From NCBI GenBank assembly GCA_004794655.1, contig SMMW01000033.1, positions 434,001 to 498,000 on the forward strand: a stretch of DNA of 64,000 nucleotides, given 5' to 3'. This document shows positions 10,770-19,259 of this stretch, piece after piece. The notes under the pieces were generated by a model. That model saw nothing but the letters and a program-made list of their open reading frames with translations. It was not told the origin of the DNA and did no database searches. The first letter of the stretch is position 1. The number at the start of each line of letters is the position of its first letter. The stretch comes from Marisa cornuarietis. Taxonomy: Eukaryota > Mollusca > Gastropoda > Architaenioglossa > Ampullariidae. The position numbers and the translations under genes are program-made.

Positions 10770-12802
10770 GTAAGTTTAACAGCCGTTTGTTATTATCAGG
10801 CCACCGTGATATAGTCGACGGTATAAAAAGCGGGAGTTGACGCCCTCTCCCCATCCTCGTGCGTTTCTGTTATGTGTAATAAAAAAAACCTCTACGTGAC
10901 TCTTTGGATCGCTAATATACGAATTGTAAAATGAGCCTGTCGGAATTGTCAGTGGAACTGGTTTTACAATTTATTTTCTCTGTACGATTAAAAACTAACA
11001 ATCCTGATATAATTCGGACCACCTTTCATCAACATATATCCTTAATGGAAAGGCATATGGCCTCCAGTATATCCACAACAGCTGTGTAGTTAGGGTTTGT
11101 TCCACGCTATGTTAAAAGTAAGCAAGCCAGTGAGTAAGGAAATACGAGCAGAAATAGTAATTGTTGGGACAGGCTTCGTTTTGCGAAACTACATTCTACC
11201 AGGTTTTGCATTTGCACACGAAATAAAGTTGACCGGCACTGCAAGAAGAAAGACGTCCTGTATAGTCACAATTCTGCATAGTCACGGTGCTATATAGTCA
11301 CAGTGCTATATAGTCATAGTACTGTATAGTCAGGAACGCGAATTTCTGTGTGCACAGGAATAAGCCCACAGACATTCCACGCACGCATGTGCTCTGCGAT
11401 CGAAACAAAGACCTCGAGGCCTTGAGCTTCCCGCCTGAATAATTGACATCCTCTAGAACAAGAGATGTAGACGGCTTTATTTGCCATCGAACTCCGTGAA
11501 CATAAGATAAGATAACACTTTATTTATCCCCAAGGGCAATTCAGGGCAGCTCGATATGAAAGCATAAAAACAGGACCACAACATATCCATATCCGCCAAA
11601 CAGACTCATACATTCATGCTTCAGACAACTGCATTCATTTGCATACAGTAACATTCAGAAGTCGCACGGCCGAAACAACGAAGGACAACATCAATCTGTT
11701 GGCCCTGCATGCAGGTACACAGAATCTGCAGCAGCTTGATGTGAGGTGGAAAATTCTTCTGACAGCACATGCTTGTCATCACGAAAAATTTCAGACACTT
11801 TCAGAAGTCTCTGCCTGTTATACGAAGATTGAAAAGGACTCTGGGCTGTCTCGATGACTTTGGAAACAACACGATGTCAGCTGCTCTTGTCCTTCACCGA
11901 CAAACTGTTGTTAAAACAGATAAATGAGAAGATCTAGAAAACAAAATAGCTGAAAAAAAATCGCTGGGAGAGAGCTTCCGGAGAAGGAAGAGGGACTGTT
12001 GAGCCTTGTTCACGACAGCTTGAGTATTGGCATCCCAGTGAAGTCTTCTATCGAAGATTTTGCCCAGGTATATAAAAAGTAGGGACAGTTTCCACTTCAT
12101 TATCGTGGATGACATCATATTGTATTAAAACCTTTTGATATTTTCACTCAGAAAAAATTTGCCTTCAGGCTTTATAATGAAAATAAACCGCAGTGAAGCG
12201 TATTTTACATGCATCGTAAACAGGGCAGGGGTGGAATGGGGAAGCATTATGAGACCCGCAGCGTTCTCAAGCCTTCACTCCTTATTAAAAACACCGTTGG
12301 GCTTTATAGACAAGTCTTCTGGACTGTGCACGTGATTGACATCGACAACGCGAACTAATTTAATGCATACCTTATTTTTGGCTAAAACGTTTGAACTCTT
12401 GTTTCTTCCAAACGGAATATGGTTCTTCGCCCAGATTTAGAGTCTTGCAACAAACTAGTCCAATAGATTGGAATAAAAATTTTATTACATTGGGTACTTT
12501 AACCGTGTACAAAGTTATTAGAACATGGTTGTTTACAAATGTAATTGCATTATTCTGTAATGTGTTATTCTGATGTAAATGATCCACTGAAAGCTTTAAT
12601 CATCTGAAAGACGTGCTTTTTCTTTCTTTCTTTCTCTCATGTCTTGTTTTGTTTCTGTGCGTGTGTTGCAGTTCTCAACGGCGATACAAATTACACCAAC
12701 ATCAGACAAGAATTTTTGAGGCAGCTGTGCAATAGACTCCTTACTGGGCCGAATTCTAGTGCCTTCTCTTTCTGTCACTCTATCGGCCCCGCCGGAGGAT
12801 AG
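10514..12802 (+). CDS. Two-exon gene for a small secreted protein, family unknown
   Basis: Exon 1 (10514-10769) ends at a strong donor ACGG|GTAAGT in phase 1. Exon 2 (12672-12802) follows a good acceptor (gtgtgttgcag) and is open for 42 codons only in the matching frame, ending TAG. The product is about 128 residues. A hydrophobic core (LGLVVIVIVAGCLC, about residues 14-27) marks a signal peptide, with likely cleavage before SYGNYYN. A Ser/Pro/Gly-rich middle with single Arg sites follows, then a C-terminal part with two cysteines 16 residues apart (about residues 104 and 120) and a terminal PAGG. The start at 10514 has A at -3; 10544 and 10415 are alternatives. The architecture fits a secreted peptide or neuropeptide precursor, but no known family motif is recognised. 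A poly(A) signal lies at 13074. Confidence 0.6.
11259..11333 (+). repeat. Short tandem array, about 16-bp unit
   Basis: Four to five imperfect copies of TATAGTCACAGTGCTA run head to tail, within the intron of the secreted-protein gene. Several copies are separated by only one or two changes. Confidence 0.85.
11502..12118 (-). mobile_element. 5'-truncated CR1/L2/Rex-like LINE fragment
   Basis: Minus-strand translation near 12050-11960 gives a reverse-transcriptase C-terminal signature (YLGKIFDRRLHWD, then NTQAVVNKAQQSLFLLRKL). This is also present in the fragment at 63.1-63.9 kb. The frame breaks afterwards. The 3' end at 11502-11550 carries the phrase gataagataacactttattt followed by atccccaagggcaattc, the kind of 3' end with a short pentanucleotide tail seen in such LINEs. 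It is an inactive fragment in the intron of the secreted-protein gene, in reverse orientation to it. Confidence 0.7.
12672..12802 (+). CDS. Secreted-protein gene, exon 2 and stop
   Basis: Begins after a T/G-rich tract ending in ttgcag. The 42-codon frame contains one N-glycosylation-like NYT and one NSS, both cysteines of the mature protein, and ends FCHSIGPAGG-stop. The other two frames stop after 16 and 20 codons, which supports the phase-1 join to exon 1. Confidence 0.6.
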
Positions 12803-13073
12803 CATAAAAACCATGTTTGCCTTTTTTTCACCTTAGACAACTGCTGTACTTTACTGTACACGTTCCAACTTGCCCCCGCAGTAACCACGGTGGTAGAGGA
12901 CGAGTTACCTGAGGCCGCGCTTCACCGTCTTCGGAGTCATCAAGGAAAGGAAACAAAAGTTACTCCACTCATACTCAACATGCATCTCGACCCTGTTCCA
13001 CTGGTGCTGGCTTTTAATTTGCTAAAATTAGATCCACACGAATACCATGCTGATTTATAATGATTATAATGTA

Positions 13074-13079
13074 AATAAA
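13074..13079 (+). terminator. Poly(A) signal AATAAA, candidate
   Basis: An AATAAA lies 272 bases after the stop of the secreted-protein gene. T-rich sequence follows at about 13135-13160. Confidence 0.4.
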
Positions 13080-13164
13080 TATAACTCGCTAAGTGTAATC
13101 TCAAATATGTTAAATGTCTGTGTAAGCCTTTCAGTTTTTTTAAGTCTTTTAATTTTTTTTTTAA

Positions 13165-13184
13165 TATCGCCATGCATGGCGATA
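13165..13184. repeat. Perfect 20-bp palindrome
   Basis: TATCGCCATGCATGGCGATA is its own reverse complement over all 20 bases. It follows an A/T homopolymer-rich stretch downstream of the candidate poly(A) signal. Confidence 0.95.
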
Positions 13185-13235
13185 ATCTTGTTTAGTATAC
13201 TGCTTTTGCTGTACAGTTAAATATATCCAGTTTCA

Positions 13236-13460
13236 ATGTCCAATAATATTGTTGTGGTCTTGTTTTTCCTCAGTATTATTCACGTACTCCACACAGCTGC
13301 ACGCACTCAAGCAAAACAGAAGGAAAACGCCTTACGTTCTTTGTACGACGCAGGCGGCATCAAACTTTGCAATTTTTATAATAATACAGCCTGTTCCCAA
13401 TCATTAAGGCAGGCTCAAATCACATTACAAACAAACAAACAAATAAAAACAGTAATATAA
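13236..13460 (+). CDS. Candidate small secreted ORF (74 aa)
   Basis: The frame starts with a signal-peptide-like stretch (MSNNIVVVLFFLSIIHVLHT). A basic region and one cysteine pair with seven residues between (CNFYNNTAC) follow. The frame ends in repetitive AAAC units, where an AATAAA also occurs. It lies just downstream of the secreted-protein gene and on the same strand. There is no dibasic-flanked or amidation signal. At this length, chance frames with a hydrophobic start are common, so the support is weak. Confidence 0.25.
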   Translation: MSNNIVVVLFFLSIIHVLHTAARTQAKQKENALRSLYDAGGIKLCNFYNNTACSQSLRQAQITLQTNKQIKTVI

Positions 13461-13757
13461 TAATGGGACAATGTCAATTCTGGAACTGAGGAAGTGTCAG
13501 CTACAACCAAGTAATCAACAACAAAAAAAAAAAAACGAAAGAAAGAAATCTATGGAGCGAGACGCATCGGGAATGCAATGGACGTCGTGTACACCCACAA
13601 ATCCAAAATGTAAACATGAAGCGGAAAATGTAGCGACATCAAAGCACAAAGCTCGTAGGAAAGCAATGTTGACCAATGCATGGTCCGTACATCAGAAACA
13701 AAAAGTTATAAAAATGGCAGAGAAATCAGAAATGGAGACAAGTAGAATCCATTAAAC

Positions 13758-13805
<48 letters not shown>
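13758..13805 (+). repeat. (CA)n microsatellite
   Basis: About 23 uninterrupted AC units. Confidence 0.95.
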
Positions 13806-13806
<1 letters not shown>

Positions 13807-14232
13807 GATATAGCTGGAGGAAATAAGTCCTTGACACTTTTGAAGAAAAGTGATTTCTAAAATACAGAGGTTAATATCGATCTCAGTCTCCCACGTGATT
13901 CGTACATTGCCATCTTCAGTCCTGTGCAGAAAACCCCTACGGCACGAATCCCCTCTGGCGGTCATAGGAATATTAATTATTCGTTGTTTTATTGCAGAAG
14001 ATAGCAAACACTCCACCAGGCATCGCTTTCAAGGCAGTTAAGTAGACTTTCACTGGGACAGTTCTTTCCGCCTCACGTCACTCAAACGTTGGTGACAGCA
14101 GCCAGCCGGCTGTTTGACAGGAGCACGTATACATGCTGCGCGCTGCATGATGGGAACATTTCTGCTGTGTTCTTGATAATTATTTTGATAAGGTGTATTT
14201 TTAATGGGCGCTTTTTGTGGCACTCCCCATGT
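13806..14232. other. Non-coding, nothing firm
   Basis: No gene recognised. A locally GC-richer patch at 14080-14160 contains the phrase gctgcatgatgggaac, which has a promoter-element look, but I cannot tie it to a transcript. Confidence 0.3.
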
Positions 14233-14357
14233 GTATAAAGTTAGAGCTTGTCCCGTGACCTTCGCAGTGAGGAGTGAGCTCTCACTTAATCTCGAGGCCA
14301 GCTCTTTGTGAGGGCGATGCTCATCCCCCCTTTCTCGCCCTTACCTTCCCCATATGG
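14233..14357 (-). mobile_element. SINE family copy 2, left part
   Basis: Shares the blocks 'ggccagct..tgtgagggcgatgctcatcc' and 'cttaccttcccca' with the copies at 2179-2410 and 62850-63067. It breaks off at 14357, where a hAT-like element begins. Candidate continuation of the SINE resumes at about 14681 (tgatgtacccat..). Confidence 0.55.
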
Positions 14358-14672
14358 CAGTGGTTCCCAACATTTTCTATGCCCCACACCGCTAGGAAAT
14401 GCTTAATTAATATTCGCGTCTCCTACTACAGTAGTAACACATTCAAAGATGAAGTGTAGTCTCTATAATCTTCGAACTACAAATTAAAACTATATACAAT
14501 AATCCAGGTGAAGAAATTGAATTTAAAAAAAATAAGCTTCTCAGTGCCCAATTAAAATGCAAATATAAATCGAACAGTTCTACAACTTCTCAAGGCACAC
14601 TTTAGCAGTTGGCTGCGTGATGACTCATCCCACCCTCTGAAAGTCCATCTGAGGCTCCAGGCTGGGAATCTT
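14358..14672. mobile_element. Degenerate hAT-like element nested in the SINE
   Basis: Starts CAGTGGTTCCCAAC and ends with gctgggaatctttg, whose reverse complement (CAAAGATTCCCAGC) matches the left end at most positions. The sequence on the left (CCATATGG) and right (CTCTAGTG) each differ by two bases from the uninterrupted SINE octamer CTCTATGG, as expected for a decayed 8-bp target duplication. There is no coding capacity. Confidence 0.55.
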
Positions 14673-14849
14673 TGCTCTAGTGATGTACCCATCCCCATAG
14701 CTGCGTCACACGGGCATCCAGCCACTTATAGTGTGAGTGCTAACGGCTTCGGAAGTTGTTGCTATTACAGCTAGACTATCCTTCCCTCCCCCACGCCCAT
14801 GCATTCGCCACTTTTGGAACATTGCTCCACACACACCATACATCAGTTA

Positions 14850-15278
14850 CCGTAAATTTCGGACTATAAGCCCTGACCACGGACTTGTATACACACGTCC
14901 GTGCCCTGACTCCCCCCCCCCCAGCGTTAACCCCTGCGGTTTAAACAGCGATGCAGCTTGTTTGCGGATTTTTTTTTTAGATTCCGGTTAATATTTCGAT
15001 TTAACTGTTATTTAACTGTTAACGTTTTTACAGTGTTAATAACTGTTCACATTTTTAAATCAAAGCTCCATACCAAAGCATTCAGATCAGTTGCTGAAGC
15101 ACACACATTCATCATGCCGAAAACGAGACGAAATGATTACGATGCAGCTTTCAAGTTGTATATATATATATTTGGGGGTTATAAGCCAGTGCGGCTTATT
15201 TGTGAAAAAAGTAGAGATTTAAAAAAATTAGTAGGTGCGGCTTATATACAGGTGCGCTCAATAGACCGAAATTTCTGG
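14850..15278 (+). mobile_element. TA-flanked pogo-like element remnant (429 bp)
   Basis: Inverted ends CCGTAAATTTCGGACTAT (left) and the reverse complement of atagaccgaaatttctgg (right) lie directly inside TA dinucleotides (14848-14849 and 15279-15280). Inside, an ATG at 15113 begins MPKTRRNDYDAAFKL, the start typical of pogo-type helix-turn-helix transposases; the frame then runs into a TA microsatellite and is lost. The whole element is a deletion derivative of a Tc1/mariner-pogo superfamily transposon. Confidence 0.75.
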
Positions 15279-15511
15279 TAGTATAGCAATCGGGCTTACA
15301 TTCAAATTATCTCCCTTTCCCACTAACAGAATAGCTGTTGCAGCATCCCACCTGGCAAACTGAGACGACAGTCTAAATTTCATCACCTCTTCCTTGTATT
15401 TTGCATTTAACTAAGTCACCGACTTATTTTCAGTTCTCACACCCACCCAGGCAGCTTATTTTTCTGTGTGCTACTCGTTTAAGGGGCTGGCACCAACAAA
15501 TTACTTGCAGG
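15279..15511. other. Spacer before the RTE insertion
   Basis: No gene or repeat with clear ends. An open frame that starts at 15466 in this spacer merely runs into the LINE and is not its natural start. Confidence 0.5.
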
Positions 15512-15524
15512 AGATCAAAAGAAG
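15512..15524 (+). repeat. Target-site duplication, left copy
   Basis: AGATCAAAAGAAG; the identical 13-mer follows the LINE at 18707-18719. Confidence 0.85.
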
Positions 15525-15699
15525 AACTCCGCCTGGAAACCCCCCGGGTAACCTGCCGGTCCCAAGCCCGGATGAAGGAGGAGGGTTGGGCGTGGGGTTA
15601 GCAACCCCACCCTGTAAAACAACCCTTGCTACAGAAACTACAACTACAACACTACCACAACGAGAGCCTGGACGGGAAGATCCCTCTTTGGAGGGGCCT

Positions 15700-17226
15700 A
15701 TGACGCGTGCTGGCGAAAGCCTTCGGGAAGTCAGCTCGCCGACCTATCTTCTTACGGCCAAGGCAAAAACCAGGATAGGGACCTGGAACATCAGAACCCT
15801 ATACGAGAGAGGAAAATCAGCTCAGGTAGCACAGGAGATGAAGAACTATGGCATCAAGCTCCTTGGCCTGTGCGAGACCAGATGGAATGGTAGCGGTCAG
15901 ACCAGACTCTCGTCAGGAGAGACTATCATCTACTCTGGACATGAAGACCCTGACCATGACCACTCACAAGGAGTAGCAGTACTGATGACACAGGAGGCTG
16001 CAAGGGCACTAATATCATGGGAACCAGTTTCGCCACGACTCATGGCAGCTCGGTTCAACTCCAAAGGAAGAAAGATGACCATCATCCAGTGCTATGCACC
16101 TACCAACGCAGCAAAAGAAGAGGAGAAGGAGGACTTTTACAACTCCCTACAAGCGCTGGTTGATCGTACTCCAAGACGAGACCTGAAGATCATCATGGGC
16201 GACATGAATGCCAAAGTTGGAGATGAAAACACGGATAAAGAACACATAATGGGAAAGCACGGTATGGGCAACTGCAATGAGAATGGTGAGCTGTTCACAG
16301 ACTTCTGCTTGTTTAATGACCTTGTAATCGGAGGCACAGTCTTTCCTCACAAAACCATCCACAAGACCACCTGGACTTCACCAGATGGAAAGACAGAAAA
16401 CCAGATCGATCACATCACCATTAATCGACAGTTTAGAAGAAGTCTGCTGGATGTCAGGGTAAGGCGTGGTGCAGATGCAGCCTCAGACCACCACCTGCTT
16501 GTAGCAACTTTGAAGATAAAGCTGAGGTCCTTCCATGAGTCATCAGACAGACCACACCACAAATTGAACGTGCAGTTTCTTAGAGATCGCAGGAAGCAAG
16601 AAGAGTTCAACTGTGAAGTCAAAAACAGGTTTGAGGCACTGGAGGGACTCTTTGAAGAAACAGTGGCCAACCACTGGACAGGATTACAGGAGACCTGGAA
16701 GGCCGCCTGCAAACGGGTTCTGGGAAAGAAACAGAAACAACACAAGGAATGGCTGAGCATATGGACCTGGAAAAAGATAGAGGAAAGGAAAGAGCTGAAG
16801 CAGAAGATCAGCCAGTGTCAAGACCAGCAGGAAAAAGAAGAGCTCAGAGCAAAGTACTGGGAGATGAACCGAGAAGTGAAGAAGAGTGCAAGAGGCGACA
16901 AGAGACAGTTCGCACACAGGATGACAGAAGAGGCAGAACAAGCAGCTGGGCAAAATAACATGAAAAGACTATACGAAATTACAAGAACTCTGTCAGGACG
17001 GAAAAACATCAATGCATGCAGGCCAGTAAAAAATAAAAATGGCAACGTCATTACTGGGGATGCAGAACAAAGATCTCGCTGGGCAGAACATTTTAAAGAA
17101 ATACTGAACCGGCCACCACCAGCAACAATTTTGGACATTGCCCCAGTCACCGAGCAACTCCAGGTGAACACCAACCCACCAACCCACCAACCAAGGCAGA
17201 AATCATCAAAGCCATCAAGTCTCTGA
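15700..17226 (+). pseudogene. RTE endonuclease part (frameshifted ORF, 5' portion)
   Basis: From the first internal ATG (15700) the frame encodes an exonuclease-endonuclease-phosphatase fold: TWNIRTL (about 15781), the catalytic glutamate in CETRW (15871), YAPTN (16095), GDMNAKVG (16199) and SDHHLLV (16485). A lysine/glutamate-rich, probably helical linker follows. After the 8-bp duplication at 17173-17188 the frame reads nonsense and stops at 17226. The enzyme would nick target DNA to prime reverse transcription. An alternative upstream start is possible within the leader, but no ATG is present there inside the element. Confidence 0.88.
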
Positions 17227-18704
17227 AAACTGGTAAGGCGGCAGGCCCAGATGGCATTCCTGCAGAGGCACTCAAGGCGGATCCAACAGCCGCAGCAGAG
17301 ATGCTACACCCCCTGCTGCAGAAAATTTGGACGCAGGAGCAAGTTCCAGCAGACTGGAAACTTGGCTATCTGGTAAAGCTACCCAAGAAAGGTGACCTTA
17401 CCCAGTGCAGCAACTGGCGTGGGATTATGCTACTGTCCATTCCCAGCAAGGTGCTGACCAGAATCATGCTGGACAGACTGAAGAATGCCCTAGACAAGAG
17501 ACTGCGGCAAGAACAGGCAGGCTTTCGGCAGGGTAGATCATGCACAGACCATATTGCTACACTGCGAATCATTATTGAACAGTCCATCGAATGGCAGTCC
17601 CCACTATACATGACATTTGTGGACTTTGAGAAGGCATTTGACTCCGTAGACAGAGAGACCATCTGGAAGTTGATGCAGCACTACGGATTTCCACCAAAGT
17701 TCATTGCCATCATCCAACAGCTGTATGAGGACTCGACATGCCAGGTGATCCACAATGGGAAGCTGACGGACCCCTTTGCAGTGAGGACTGGAGTAAGGCA
17801 AGGTTGCATGCTCTCGCCGACAATCTTCCTGATCGTCATAGACTGGATCATGAGAAGAACAACCTCTAACAGCAACACAGGCATTCAATGGACCTTTGCC
17901 ATGCAACTTGAAGATCTCGACTTTGCAGACGACATCAGCCTGCTGTCCCACAAGCAACAACATGCACAGACAAAGCTCACTCGGCTCTCAGAAGAAGCAG
18001 CGACAACTGGCCTGACAATCAACATCAAGAAGACAGAGGTAATGCGGATCAACAACAAGCAAGAAGCCCCACTTCAACTACACGGGGAATGTATCACAGA
18101 GACTGACCGCTTCACCTACCTAGGCAGCATAGTCACCAAAGATGGAGGTGCTGATGAAGATGTAAGAAGCAGAATAAATAAAGCCAGGCAAGCATTCCAC
18201 ATCCTGCGACCCATCTGGAATTCCAAGGCACTATCTCAACATACCAAGATCCGCATCTTTCATACGATCGTAAAATCTGTCCTTCTATATGGGTCTGAGA
18301 CATGGCGTGTAACAAACAACATCACCAGGAAGATTCAAACATTCATAAACAGATGTCTGCGGCACATTTTCAACATCAGATGGCCCGAGAGAATCTCCAA
18401 TGCATACCTGTTGGAGAGAGCCAACCAGAAACCTGCCAGCCAAGACATCAAGAAGCGAAAGTGGGGCTGGATCGGCCACACCCTGCGAAAGCCGGCCGAA
18501 AATCTAACACGACAAGCTCTGGACTGGAACCCACAGGGGAGACGCAGGGTTGGGAGACCCAGACAGACGTGGAGAAGATCGGTCCACGGCGAGGCGGAGG
18601 CAGCTGGAATGACATGGACCCAACTGGGGAGGGAGGCCCAGAACCGGGTTCGCTGGCGTGGTGTAGTTGCAGCCCTATGCTCCACTGGGGGCGAAAAGGA
18701 ATAA
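17189..18704 (+). pseudogene. RTE reverse-transcriptase part (3' portion of the ORF)
   Basis: In the frame two bases off, coding resumes directly after the duplicated octamer. It has all RT landmarks in order: GPDGIP, NWRGIMLLS, EQAGFRQGRSC, motif A FVDFEKAFDSVD (17619), motif B GVRQGCMLSP, motif C FADD (17922-17933) and YLGS. A C-terminal basic region (QALDWNPQGRRRVGRPRQTW) closes the protein, as in other RTE-like elements. Catalytic aspartates are all present. It is inactive only because of the upstream frameshift. Confidence 0.9.
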
Positions 18705-18706
18705 GA

Positions 18707-18719
18707 AGATCAAAAGAAG
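18707..18719 (+). repeat. Target-site duplication, right copy
   Basis: AGATCAAAAGAAG, identical to 15512-15524. The next bases differ on both sides, so 13 bp is the exact length. Confidence 0.85.
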
Positions 18720-19253
18720 TCAACCAAAAACAAAAAAAGAGCAAAAAAAACAAAACAAAAAAAACCATGAAAGCTAAAGATGAAGATGCCCAATAGAAAG
18801 ATTGGAAACTAGTTACCGAGAAAGGTACACAAAGAGAAGCTTTAACAGAAAGACCATTGAAGTCTTCGAGGTTAAAAGCTGCCAGCATCATAACCCACGG
18901 CATCACTATTTCCAAATGCTGCCCTCTGATCGTAGATGGAAACAAATGGATGCTACAAAGACTGCTTTTTCCAAGTACTTTTTTTACCAAGTATGATAGC
19001 ACTCATGAACAGGACTAACAAATTTACTAGTTTGTGAGAGTGTGTGTGTCTGGGAGAGAACTGCATGAGTGTTAGGTGTGACCATATTTTGCTTAGTTTC
19101 TTATGGGAGCTCCCATAATTTTTATCTCTGTTGTGAAACAGAAGTAGATAATAAAAACAGATTTTGATAAAGATTGTGTTCAGCACTGAATTCAAAAATC
19201 AAGCACACGAAAATAAGGAAGAAGCAGATCCCGTCGTATGTCATGGTTGACAC
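18720..19253. other. A-rich sequence and possible LINE 3' remnant
   Basis: An A-rich stretch (18720-18770) follows the RTE. A plus-strand frame at about 18880-18990 reads NPRHHYFQMLPSDRRWK, reminiscent of the end of CR1/Rex-like LINE proteins (consensus LPSGRR). It is short and uncertain. No gene is seen. Confidence 0.3.
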
Positions 19254-19259
19254 TTTATT
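19254..19259 (-). terminator. Candidate poly(A) signal of neurabin
   Basis: AATAAA on the minus strand in the context TGTAATAAAGTG. It marks the most plausible end of the AT-rich, gene-free stretch downstream of the neurabin stop codon. Other AATAAA hexamers occur closer to the stop, so shorter 3' ends are possible. Confidence 0.4.

Larger units (their letters stand above)
15525..18706 (+). mobile_element. Near-intact RTE-type non-LTR retrotransposon
   Basis: The element is 3182 bp with an exact 13-bp target duplication on each side. It has a short GC-rich leader, one long coding region with an AP-type endonuclease followed by reverse transcriptase, and almost no 3' UTR: the stop codon is at 18702, two bases before the end. 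Compact size, a single endonuclease-RT reading frame and lack of an RNase H domain fit the RTE group. Only one lesion is obvious: an 8-bp tandem duplication at 17173-17188 between endonuclease and RT, which shifts the frame. The duplication and the otherwise open frames indicate a young insertion. Confidence 0.92.

Noticed and set aside
15466..15699. ATG at 15466 as the natural start of the RTE protein
   Set aside because: It lies upstream of the target-site duplication, outside the element; the first ATG inside the element and in frame is at 15700.
18448..19002. 184-codon minus-strand frame
   Set aside because: Antisense of the RTE reverse transcriptase; the plus strand carries all RT motifs.
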